Part shown: positions 1 through 6,900 of the stretch, piece by piece
Layout: each line of letters opens with the position of its first letter
Position numbering within the stretch: position 1 is the first letter of the stretch
From: CAZJWC01 sp964550125
GTDB lineage: Bacteria > Bacillota > Clostridia > Christensenellales > Borkfalkiaceae
DNA: 44,972 bases
NCBI GenBank assembly: GCA_964550125.1
Contig: CAZJWC010000010.1
Coordinates: forward strand, 1 to 44,972
Direction of reading: 5' to 3'
Program-made: the position numbers and the translations under genes
The notes under the pieces: model-generated
The model's database searches: none
What the model saw: the letters and a program-made list of their open reading frames with translations, nothing else
What the model was told of the DNA's origin: nothing

Positions 1-277
<277 letters not shown>

Positions 278-400
278 CTCAAATAAATGAGATTTAAAGC
301 GGATACAGATTCTTTAATAAGTAAAGAACACTATAATTTTTACGAGCAACAAACGAATCGAAGAGATTAGTCTGCTTTTTAAATTGATTAGGCTATGTAG

Positions 401-429
401 TTGTCAATCTATAAAGATTGTGTTATAAT
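401..429 (+). promoter_or_regulatory. Promoter-like site in the 23S-5S spacer
   Basis: TTGTCA (401-406) and TATAAT (424-429) are separated by exactly 17 nt inside the 268-nt spacer between 23S and 5S. Transcription would start near 436, about 110 nt before 5S. The rest of the spacer (278-547) shows no tRNA or credible gene. Whether it is used is unknown. Confidence 0.45.
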
Positions 430-547
430 TAAATACGCAACCATGTATATTCTACTGTATTTATTAAACAAGATTACGATTGAGTTTAATATCTATAAAT
501 AATTTGAAGAAATTTGAAGAATTATTTATTACAGTTTATATAACCAT

Positions 548-663
548 TGCGGTGACGATGGCAAAGAGGATCCACCTGTTCTCATTCCGAACACAGAAGT
601 TAAGCTCTTTTACGCCGAAAGTACTTGTCGGGACACCGGCTGGGAGGATAGGAAGTCGCCGCA
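548..663 (+). rRNA. rrf: 5S ribosomal RNA
   Basis: The terminal helix pairs TGCGGTGA (548-555) with TCGCCGCA (656-663), with one G-U pair. Between them lie the hallmark segments CCACCTGTTCTCATTCCGAACACAGAAGTTAAGC and the loop E/helix IV part ending GGGAGGATAGG. The length of 116 nt is normal. It closes the rRNA operon and is followed by a terminator. Confidence 0.97.
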
Positions 664-670
664 TCCATTA

Positions 671-699
671 AAGCATTACCTAAGGTAATGCTTTTTTTT
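671..699 (+). terminator. rRNA operon terminator
   Basis: Perfect 10-bp stem AAGCATTACC (671-680)/GGTAATGCTT (684-693), 3-nt loop, then a run of T. It lies 8 nt after 5S. Confidence 0.93.
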
Positions 700-730
700 G
701 TACATTTTTAAAAAAATTTTATCTATATTG

Positions 731-758
731 AGGCAAAATGAATATAATTTTGCCTTTT
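731..758 (+). terminator. Second terminator-like hairpin after the rRNA operon
   Basis: AGGCAAAAT (731-739) pairs with ATTTTGCCT (747-755), followed by TTT. It may back up the first terminator. The rest of 700-950 is AT-rich with no gene. Confidence 0.5.
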
Positions 759-858
759 AAAGTATTTAAATATTAGAGAAAAACAGAATAATATACTTTA
801 CAAAACTTTGCAATAGGATAAAAAAATAAATTTATTTTAATTTTATTGCAAAATTCTA

Positions 859-887
859 TTGCAAAATAAAAAGAAGTGTGCTACAAT
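859..887 (+). promoter_or_regulatory. Promoter of the 951 gene with TTGCAA repeats
   Basis: TTGCAA (859-864), 17-nt spacer, TACAAT (882-887). The -35 lies in the second of two direct copies of TATTGCAAAAT (about 845-855 and 858-868), and an inverted TTTGCAATAG lies near 808, so the -35 region looks like an operator. The predicted leader holds an 8-bp hairpin TATGGTTA/TAACCATA (893-900/911-918). Confidence 0.55.
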
Positions 888-950
888 TCAGTTATGGTTA
901 CTACAAGATTTAACCATAGATTTTCATAAAAATTAAAAAAGAGGAAAAAA

Positions 951-1652
951 GTGGAAGTTAAGTACGAGGAAGATAAGGAAGAATACATTGTATGGGCAGA
1001 AAAACTTTGCGATGAAGGTTTTACGGTCTCAATGAAAAAAGTAATTGATGAATTGAGGGTATCTAGAAAATGGATATTAGTAAATTTACAACCGGTCGTA
1101 AGGTATGTAAAATATGGCACGGGTGTGCGTTCCTATTTGAGAAAAAAATTCAAATTACAAATTGATAAAGAGGATAATTCTAACCTGTTTTTTAATGAGT
1201 GGGATTTGCGTACATGGTTGGTAACAAATTGTGAATTTACTCGCCAAACAAAAGTCATTTCATTGCGTGAAGTCTTTGAAGGAGAAGAAATTGAAATAGT
1301 AAAAAAGAAGGCTTCATATATGGAAAGAATATCTCCTGAATATCTTCCACCCGATTATAAAATAATATATCAAAAAGTTCGTCCTGATGTTAGGCAACGC
1401 AACCTATATCCACATATACCTGTTGAACCTTTTGATTTTTGGGATGTAAAAAAATACTTTCCTACTGATTTTCCAAACGGTGAGCAAGCATATAGATATT
1501 TTTTTAAGAACGGTATGATTAAAATTTCAATGTTAGGAAAATCAATATTTGTAAAGGAAAAGGACATTTTTCTTGGTATAACGGTCAGTGCAGAAATAAA
1601 AAAAGAAAAGGAAGTAAATGACTTTTTTATAAAAGTTTTTCACGATTGCTAA
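951..1652 (+). CDS. Hypothetical protein, possible helix-turn-helix
   Basis: 233-residue protein of unrecognised family. GTG start at 951 is chosen because AGAGGA lies about 7 nt upstream; there is no ATG nearby. Residues about 12-45 (EYIVWAEKLCDEGFTVSMKK, then IDELRVSRKWI) read like a helical DNA-binding segment, with a basic, aromatic-rich remainder and no signal peptide or membrane span. It has its own promoter at 859-887. It stands alone in a strip with iteron-like repeats (1664-1974) and a TnpV-like gene downstream, so a mobile-element or replication-linked role is possible, but that is inference from position only. Confidence 0.7.
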   Translation: MEVKYEEDKEEYIVWAEKLCDEGFTVSMKKVIDELRVSRKWILVNLQPVVRYVKYGTGVRSYLRKKFKLQIDKEDNSNLFFNEWDLRTWLVTNCEFTRQTKVISLREVFEGEEIEIVKKKASYMERISPEYLPPDYKIIYQKVRPDVRQRNLYPHIPVEPFDFWDVKKYFPTDFPNGEQAYRYFFKNGMIKISMLGKSIFVKEKDIFLGITVSAEIKKEKEVNDFFIKVFHDC

Positions 1653-1663
1653 ATTTTTTGTGC

Positions 1664-1974
1664 TTAAACGAAATTAAGGAGGTGTGTATCAAAAAAATTC
1701 AATTATTTCGGTAGGTATAACAACTTTGAATAATAAACTCAAATAATAAGAATTATAATGTTCAAACGAAAATCACGCTAAAATTAATGCTTTTATATAG
1801 AATTGTATAGAAAGTGAAGTAAAAATTAATAAAAATGAAAATATGAATTAGCTGATTTTTTCAAACACACTTAATTCAAACGAAATTATACCTATTGAGA
1901 AATGCTCATCTTTTGTAAGATTGCTTTTGGGTAGATAAGTTTTAAATGAGAATTTATAGAGTTGTATAGAGAAA
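1664..1974 (+). repeat. Iteron-like short repeats in a gene-free stretch
   Basis: The 378-nt gap 1653-2030 holds three copies of T(T/C)AAACGAAAWT (1664-1675, 1761-1773, 1875-1887) and two copies of an 18-20-nt element, TATAGAATTGTATAGAAA at 1796-1813 and a near copy at 1955-1974, each containing TATAGA twice. A good AAGGAGG at 1676-1682 leads only to very short frames (10 or 20 codons), probably a gene remnant. Confidence 0.5.
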
Positions 1975-2030
1975 AATACGGGGTAATTCATAGAAAAAAA
2001 TCTATTTAGGAGTAAAGGAGGAACACAAGA

Positions 2031-2462
2031 ATGAAAAAAATCACATTTCACGAACTATTGAAGCCTTATGGCAAGACATATCACAACAAGTACAATCTTA
2101 CGATAGAGGAAATATGGGATATGGAGAAACAAATAGCAGAGACGGGAACGCACAACTACCCCGACTTCGAGAGGGATATGAAACAAGTGAGAAAGTATGG
2201 GATGAGAGCGTTAGAATATCTCAAGACGGAAAACATTTTGAAGTTTATGAAGTTAGAAGTGATGGGAACATTGCCAGAGGAGTTGATGGCGATAGATCAA
2301 CAAGTGGAAGATTTCAAGGAAATGATGAGCAAAAAGAGACCAACGAGTGGGAAGGATTGGCAAGACCATTATATGAAGTTGCTGGAGTTCGACCAAATGG
2401 TGGAGGAGACGATTTTTCTAGAGATAATAGAACCGTTCGTGAGGACAGAAATAGAGGATTAG
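2031..2462 (+). CDS. TnpV-like transposon-associated protein
   Basis: 143-residue acidic/basic helical protein. Its pattern (YGKTYH near the N-terminus; RKYGMRALEYLK at about 55-66; AIDQQVEDFKEMM at 88-100; a final helix ending in acidic residues) resembles TnpV proteins found beside recombinases in mobilisable elements of Clostridia. ATG start is preceded by AAAGGAGGA at 2016-2024. TnpV has no firmly established biochemical role. No recombinase, relaxase or resolvase accompanies it here, so it is probably a relic. A long overlapping frame (2114-2491) has no ribosome-binding site and is treated as a shadow. Confidence 0.6.
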   Translation: MKKITFHELLKPYGKTYHNKYNLTIEEIWDMEKQIAETGTHNYPDFERDMKQVRKYGMRALEYLKTENILKFMKLEVMGTLPEELMAIDQQVEDFKEMMSKKRPTSGKDWQDHYMKLLEFDQMVEETIFLEIIEPFVRTEIED

Positions 2463-2511
2463 AGAACTATAAATTAGAAAATATAGTTTAAGTTATTTAT
2501 CACGCATATAA

Positions 2512-2537
2512 AAAGCCCTGCTTTTAAGCAGGGCTTT
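2512..2537. terminator. Bidirectional terminator
   Basis: AAAGCCCTGCTT/AAGCAGGGCTTT palindrome. On the minus strand it is followed by T5; on the plus strand it lies 50 nt after the TnpV-like gene. Its right arm and flank are duplicated at the end of the amylase gene (from about 6884), where only one arm survives. Confidence 0.75.
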
Positions 2538-2542
2538 AGCTT

Positions 2543-2629
2543 TTAGTTGTCAGTCAAATTATAAATCACAGCAATTCCTATTGATGATAGATTGCCTGAG
2601 ATTTTGCCGTTGCTTACAGTAAAAGTGTT
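2543..2629 (-). pseudogene. Tail fragment of an alpha-amylase gene
   Basis: Read on the minus strand this gives 28 residues plus stop (NTFTVSNGKISGNLSSIGIA, then VIYNLTDN), nearly the same as the last residues of the intact amylase at 6901-8376. Similarity extends through the stop into the terminator arm and stops sharply near 2630. Substitutions are few and conservative or silent. It is the cut-off end of a second amylase gene or a partial duplication. The adjoining 2630-2896 holds no gene, only an orphan promoter-like site and a terminator. Confidence 0.85.
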
Positions 2630-2726
2630 ATATAATCTATTATTTTCTATGCAGGTGGAGTTTAATTTTTAAAAAAATAAATCTTGATATTTAAGTAAAA
2701 TACACTAAAAAAATATTCGTAAGCAC

Positions 2727-2755
2727 TTGACATACTCGCGGGGGGGCGATTAAGT
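2727..2755 (+). promoter_or_regulatory. Orphan poly-G promoter remnant
   Basis: TTGACATACTCG followed by CG7 (G tract 2740-2746) copies the promoter at 5232-5259 but lacks a good -10 (TTAAGT at the right distance). No plus-strand gene follows. Confidence 0.5.
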
Positions 2756-2841
2756 ATCCTGAAACTAGCGAAATAATTAATATTATTTGATTAAGTTGCT
2801 TCATTAAATTGGCTTAAATTTCATTATCGTAATGATTCTTA

Positions 2842-2879
2842 TTAATAAAAAACAAAGGGATAATTTTTTATCCCTTTGT
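2842..2879 (-). terminator. Terminator of the minus-strand cassette
   Basis: ACAAAGGGATA (2852-2862)/TATCCCTTTGT (2869-2879) with a T-run on the minus strand (A-run at 2846-2853). It lies just below the stop at 2897. Confidence 0.85.
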
Positions 2880-2896
2880 AAATTTATAAAATTTTA

Positions 2897-3310
2897 TTAT
2901 CTCATCTCTTTGTCGGTTTCTAATTCTAACTGGTATATTTCTTCAAGCAAATTATCACCAAACGAGCCCCATTTGGCATAGTTTACCATCTGTTGTTTAT
3001 CATCAGATAATTCTGCAACAAAAACAATATATGGCATAAATTCAGTCAAAGGTGTAGTATCCGTAGTATCTTTAGGAAATAAAGGATTTATACATTTGCA
3101 GTACTGATTTATGATTTTAACTTTATTGATTAAATAAAATATAACATTTTCGCTATTAATAATTCCTTCAGTTAGAGAATATGTATCATCATCCAAATCT
3201 GTTCTATTTGAGCCATAAATAGCGTCTTTGAATTGTTGCTTTGAGATAATCTCAGCTTGGTATTTGTTTAATAATAAGTTGTTGATTTTCTTTATTGAAA
3301 CTTTATTCAT
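2897..3310 (-). CDS. Small acidic protein, last gene of protease cassette
   Basis: 137-residue soluble protein of unrecognised family, without signal peptide or membrane span. N-terminus MNKVSIKKINNLLL; C-terminal half rich in acidic residues (ELSDDKQQ, LLEEIYQLELETDKE). AAAGGA lies upstream of the ATG at 3310. It starts 14 nt after the stop of the exported protein (3325-4428) and shares its terminator. Its size, cytoplasmic nature and place directly after a candidate effector would suit an immunity or partner protein; this is inference, and no family signature supports it. Confidence 0.75.
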   Translation of the reverse strand: MNKVSIKKINNLLLNKYQAEIISKQQFKDAIYGSNRTDLDDDTYSLTEGIINSENVIFYLINKVKIINQYCKCINPLFPKDTTDTTPLTEFMPYIVFVAELSDDKQQMVNYAKWGSFGDNLLEEIYQLELETDKEMR

Positions 3311-3324
3311 ATTATATAATCCTT

Positions 3325-4428
3325 TTAAAAATAAGAACCTTTTGCGGTTGGTACTCCATAGAATGCGTGTGTTGATGGTTTCGGCCTACCTGCCAAGTGA
3401 TAGTGTGCAAAATAACCATTTTGATGAGCTGGATCCCAAACTGCTTTTAATCCATTGCTTGCTAAAGTGGCTACTTTTTCTGCTTCTGTATACAATGGTG
3501 TATAAATACTTAATCCAGATTTCATTGCTTTTGAAGCAAGTGCTATGGTTGGTATTCTAATTGGAGACACTAACATTCTACCATCTTTATCTCCAATTGC
3601 CAAGTAATAAAAACCTTTTATTAGTTCTTTAGCAACTTTAGAATATTCTTTTAATTCATATTTAACACCTTCAAAATCTATAGAAGCTACTGCAGTTGCT
3701 GCAAGAGATATTCCTGCTGAAACCATTGCAACTGTTAAACAAGTTGAAGTCAATGTGGTAGCTGCAGTTCCTGCGACAACTCCAGCGCCTACTGCAACAA
3801 CTGCAGGTGCAGTTGCTCCAACTGTTGCAACTACAACTGCTGCAACTGCTACAACTGCGGCAGCAACAGCAACTACTTTTACAACTTTTTTAAATAAATT
3901 TTTAAACCATCCACAATTTTGGATTATTCCCATATCCTGCATTTCACTAAGGAGTAATCCTTCTCCATCAATATTCATAACTGCGTCTATATTTCCTTTC
4001 TCATTTATGAATGCTACACCTTGAATTTCTTCTATTTCAACAATATTTTCTCCGTTTTTTGTAGTTGCGGAAAGAGTTACTATATTTGTTTCTGAGTTAT
4101 AACTGAAGTTGTAAGTTACAGATATTGCATCACAAGTTTCAATATCGCTTTCAGATAAGTTGTCTAGTTCTGCAAAATCTTCAAGAGATATTCCTTTTGT
4201 TCCTTCAAATGTAGTTAATGATTTTTCAGTTTCAAGTTTTGCATCTTCAAATTCTGCAAATATGCTTTGGTAATCAATTTCATTTGGAGTTGCATCAATT
4301 GTTCTTACCACTGAGGCTGTTGTATGTTTCGCTTCGAAATAATTAGTTAAGCAGTATGTAAGACAGCAAGTAAGTGCTAAACATATAGAAAGTATTGAAA
4401 TATTAAATTTTGTCCTTTTCTTAGTCAT
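3325..4428 (-). CDS. Exported protein with hydrophobic core and HYH...H tail
   Basis: 367 residues, no family recognised. Residues 1-30 form an uncleaved-looking signal anchor (KKRTKF then hydrophobic). Residues 45-165 are an acidic extracytoplasmic region. Residues 183-250 are a long Ala/Val/Gly-rich hydrophobic segment starting KKVVKVVAVAAAVV, like pore or translocation regions of secreted toxins. The C-terminus (330-367) has WDPAHQNGYFAHYH and STHAFYG, with four His, resembling short His-rich tails of some secreted polymorphic-toxin-like proteins. ATG at 4428 overlaps the protease stop (ATGA) and has AGGAGG upstream. Cassette context suggests a product processed or guarded by the neighbouring protease. 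Function unproven. Confidence 0.8.
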   Translation of the reverse strand: MTKKRTKFNISILSICLALTCCLTYCLTNYFEAKHTTASVVRTIDATPNEIDYQSIFAEFEDAKLETEKSLTTFEGTKGISLEDFAELDNLSESDIETCDAISVTYNFSYNSETNIVTLSATTKNGENIVEIEEIQGVAFINEKGNIDAVMNIDGEGLLLSEMQDMGIIQNCGWFKNLFKKVVKVVAVAAAVVAVAAVVVATVGATAPAVVAVGAGVVAGTAATTLTSTCLTVAMVSAGISLAATAVASIDFEGVKYELKEYSKVAKELIKGFYYLAIGDKDGRMLVSPIRIPTIALASKAMKSGLSIYTPLYTEAEKVATLASNGLKAVWDPAHQNGYFAHYHLAGRPKPSTHAFYGVPTAKGSYF

Positions 4429-5153
4429 ATTTTCCTCCTAAATTGATTATATATATATTCCATTATAGTACCTGCAGGAATACTATAAGAAATACCATAG
4501 ATAACATTGTTAGATTTATCTTTTAATCTAAAAGTTGTAAGACCTAAAAGTTTTCCATTTTTATCAACTAAAGCACCACCACTATTTCCATCTGAAATTG
4601 TTAGGTCGCATTGAATAACATTTCTAACTTTATCTTCGTATGACACATTTATATGTGGAATAGAAACTATGCCTGCTGTAATGGAAATTCCATAATTACT
4701 CATATTTCCAATTGCATAAACATTATCTCCATGATGTAGAGATTTGTCGTCACCAATCTTAATAGGGGATAATTTTTTATCACAATCAATTTTTAAAACG
4801 GCAATATCTAAATCTATGTCATATTTGATTACATCAACTTTTCTAAAATCTTCTTCGTCAACAAATCTAACGGAGATGTTGTCAAAAAGATAACTTTCAC
4901 CTAATTGTTTATATGTAATAACATGTGCATTAGTAACAATAGTTCCGTCTTCTGAAATAACTACTGCCGAGCCATAACTTATTCCGACATCATCACTTTC
5001 AGCTTTTATTTCTAATACACTATCTTTTACAGAATTAAAAAAGTCACTAGGCGACGAGGGCTTAGTGGCTAAAAAATATATATTAAATCCAAGACTTAAT
5101 AGACAAGCGATTATTGTAAATGTAAATAAACTAATTACAACTTTCTTTTTCAT
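4425..5153 (-). CDS. Membrane-anchored trypsin-like serine protease (S1C, no PDZ)
   Basis: 242 residues from ATG 5153. One N-terminal membrane span (MKKKVVISLFTFTIIACLLS, continuing to about 29) leaves the protease domain outside the cell. Catalytic residues are visible: His in TNAHV, Asp in DLDIAVLK, Ser in SDGNSGGAL. The fold is HtrA/DegP-like but stops after the protease domain, with no PDZ, so it is shorter than usual HtrA proteins. A longer frame to 5267 would run through the opposite-strand promoter and lacks a ribosome site; the ATG at 5153 begins the signal anchor. It is the first gene of a three-gene minus-strand unit, overlapping the next by 4 nt. Confidence 0.88.
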   Translation of the reverse strand: MKKKVVISLFTFTIIACLLSLGFNIYFLATKPSSPSDFFNSVKDSVLEIKAESDDVGISYGSAVVISEDGTIVTNAHVITYKQLGESYLFDNISVRFVDEEDFRKVDVIKYDIDLDIAVLKIDCDKKLSPIKIGDDKSLHHGDNVYAIGNMSNYGISITAGIVSIPHINVSYEDKVRNVIQCDLTISDGNSGGALVDKNGKLLGLTTFRLKDKSNNVIYGISYSIPAGTIMEYIYNQFRRKI

Positions 5154-5162
5154 AATTGATTC

Positions 5163-5191
5163 ATTATATACCTGGTTAAAAATTTTGTCAA
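5163..5191 (-). promoter_or_regulatory. Promoter of the protease cassette, near-leaderless
   Basis: On the minus strand TTGACA (5186-5191), 17-nt spacer, TATAAT (5163-5168). Only 9 nt separate the -10 from the ATG at 5153, so the transcript would begin about 0-3 nt before the start codon and has no Shine-Dalgarno sequence. Confidence 0.8.
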
Positions 5192-5231
5192 CCTCTAAAT
5201 TTGAAAATATGTAAAATTGCTTATTTTTTAA

Positions 5232-5259
5232 TTGACATACTCGTGGGGGGGGGTATAAT
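5232..5259 (+). promoter_or_regulatory. Promoter with G9 tract in the spacer
   Basis: TTGACA (5232-5237) and TATAAT (5254-5259) are separated by 16 nt that end in nine consecutive G (5245-5253). Gain or loss of G by slippage would change the -35/-10 spacing. It drives the BspA-like lipoprotein. Confidence 0.8.
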
Positions 5260-5310
5260 TTTAACATCTAGTTGTATCAGTATTATTGATTTTAATTATG
5301 GGGTAGAAAA

Positions 5311-6777
5311 ATGAAAAGGAAATTGTTATTATTCATATTGATTCTCACAATGGGATTAGTGTCTTGCGCTTTAGTTGCGTGCGATTCTGGCGGCTCCGTC
5401 AATGGTGACGACTCTAACGACAGCAGTGATTTTATTTTTGTAACGGAAGATGGTATAAATTACCTTACTGACTATACGGGCAGTAAAACGGACATTACTT
5501 TACCTGATAATTTCAATGGTGGAAACTATGAAATTAATGCATATATGTTCCGTAATTGCAGTAGTTTGACAAGCATATCGATACCCGATAGCGTAACAAG
5601 GATTGGTTATAGGGCATTCGAAGGGTGCAGTAGTTTAACGAGCGTAACTATAGGTAATGGTGTAACAAGTATTCGAGGGGAAGCGTTCTCTGGATGCAGT
5701 AGTTTAACGAGCATAACAATACCCGATAGCGTAACAAGCATTGGTGATTATGCGTTCGCTTGGTGCAGTAGTTTAACGAGCGTAACTATAGGTAATGGTG
5801 TAACAAGCATTGGTTATAATGCGTTCGCTGTGTGCAGTAGTTTAACGAGCGTAACTATAGGTAATGGTGTAACAAGCATTGGTGATAATGCGTTCGGGGA
5901 ATGCTATAAATTGGTAGAAGTATATAACAATTCAAATCTTAATATAAAAAGTGGTTCAAGGGGTAACGGCTACGTTGGATACTATGCAAAAGTTATACAT
6001 ACGACTAATGACGAAGAAAGTATATTGGTAGAAGTAGATAACTTTACATTTATATCGGTAGATAGTGTAAATTATTTAATAGCATACAACGGTAGTGAAA
6101 CGGACATTGTTTTACCTAATAATTACAATGGTGAAAACTATGAAATTTATCAATATGCGTTCTATTATTGCAGTGGTTTAACAAGCGTAACGATACCTGA
6201 TAGTGTAACAAGCATTGGTAATGGTGCGTTCGATGATTGCGATAGTTTAACGAGCGTAACGATACCTGATAGTGTAACAAGCATTGGTGAAGAAGCGTTT
6301 GGTTATTGCAGTAGTTTAACAAGCGTAACGATAGGTAATAGTGTAACAAGCATTGGTAATTATGCGTTCGCTTATTGCAGTAGTTTAACGAGCGTAACTA
6401 TACCCGACAGTGTAACAAGCATTGGTGAAGAAGCGTTCTATTATTGCAGTGGTTTAACAAGCGTAACTATAGGTAATGGTGTAACAAGTATTGGTTATCG
6501 TGCGTTCTATTATTGCAGTAGTTTAACGAGTGTAACGATACCCGATAGCGTAACAAGTATTGGCGATGGAGCGTTCTATGGTTGCAGTAGATTAACGAGC
6601 ATAACAATACCCGATAGCGTAACAAGGATTGGTTATAGTGCATTCGAAGGGTGCAGTAGTTTAACGACAATTAATTATGTCGGCACTAACGATGAGTGGA
6701 ATAATATTAACAAAGCAGAAAATTGGGACGATAATACAGGAAGTTACACAATCAATTATAACTATGAGGAAGAATAA
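5311..6777 (+). CDS. BspA-like leucine-rich-repeat lipoprotein
   Basis: 488-residue surface lipoprotein. Signal peptide with lipobox LVAC, lipidated Cys24. Two homologous modules: each starts with a beta segment (FIFVTEDGINYLTDYTGS; FTFISVDSVNYLIAYNGS) followed by LRR_5/Treponema-type repeats of 23 residues, consensus CSSLTSVTIPDSVTSIGxxAF. Five repeats lie in module one and seven in module two. C-terminus ends in an acidic cap. Such proteins bind host or bacterial surface partners in other species; the ligand here is unknown. DNA repeats are nearly identical, so copy number can change by recombination. The ribosome site is weak (GGGGTA). Expression may be switched by the G9 promoter. Confidence 0.92.
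   Translation: MKRKLLLFILILTMGLVSCALVACDSGGSVNGDDSNDSSDFIFVTEDGINYLTDYTGSKTDITLPDNFNGGNYEINAYMFRNCSSLTSISIPDSVTRIGYRAFEGCSSLTSVTIGNGVTSIRGEAFSGCSSLTSITIPDSVTSIGDYAFAWCSSLTSVTIGNGVTSIGYNAFAVCSSLTSVTIGNGVTSIGDNAFGECYKLVEVYNNSNLNIKSGSRGNGYVGYYAKVIHTTNDEESILVEVDNFTFISVDSVNYLIAYNGSETDIVLPNNYNGENYEIYQYAFYYCSGLTSVTIPDSVTSIGNGAFDDCDSLTSVTIPDSVTSIGEEAFGYCSSLTSVTIGNSVTSIGNYAFAYCSSLTSVTIPDSVTSIGEEAFYYCSGLTSVTIGNGVTSIGYRAFYYCSSLTSVTIPDSVTSIGDGAFYGCSRLTSITIPDSVTRIGYSAFEGCSSLTTINYVGTNDEWNNINKAENWDDNTGSYTINYNYEEE
5548..6668 (+). repeat. 69-bp coding repeats (12 LRR units)
   Basis: Twelve 69-bp units built around AGTAGTTTAACGAGCGTAAC, five at about 5548-5900 and seven at about 6163-6668, separated by a non-repeat linker. 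Two unit types (ACTATAGGTAATGG and ATACCCGATAGCGT) alternate irregularly. Confidence 0.9.
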
Positions 6778-6798
6778 TATAGGGTATAAAATAAAAGA

Positions 6799-6828
6799 AA
6801 TGCAGAGCATAAAGCTCGGCATTTTTTT
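6799..6828 (+). terminator. Terminator after the BspA-like gene
   Basis: ATGCAGAGC/GCTCGGCAT stem with one mismatch, followed by T7. Confidence 0.75.
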
Positions 6829-6900
6829 ACATAATTTTGTCATTACCTTTATCGGCTCTGGTGTGTTATATTACACCCCAACAAAGCAGGGCTTTATCTT

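Noticed and set aside
480..671. Open frame across 5S rRNA
   Set aside because: It is read through the 5S gene and has no ribosome site.
1682..1746. Small GTG-started peptide after AAGGAGG
   Set aside because: The start is too close to the Shine-Dalgarno and the frame has only 20 codons; more likely a relic.
2114..2491. 125-codon frame overlapping the TnpV-like gene
   Set aside because: No Shine-Dalgarno, overlaps a gene with a strong one, and its composition is that of a shifted frame.
3755..4024. Ala/Thr-rich plus-strand frame
   Set aside because: Antisense shadow of the Ala/Val-rich segment of the exported protein.
5548..6668. CRISPR-like array
   Set aside because: The 69-bp repeats are in-frame coding units of leucine-rich repeats without spacers.
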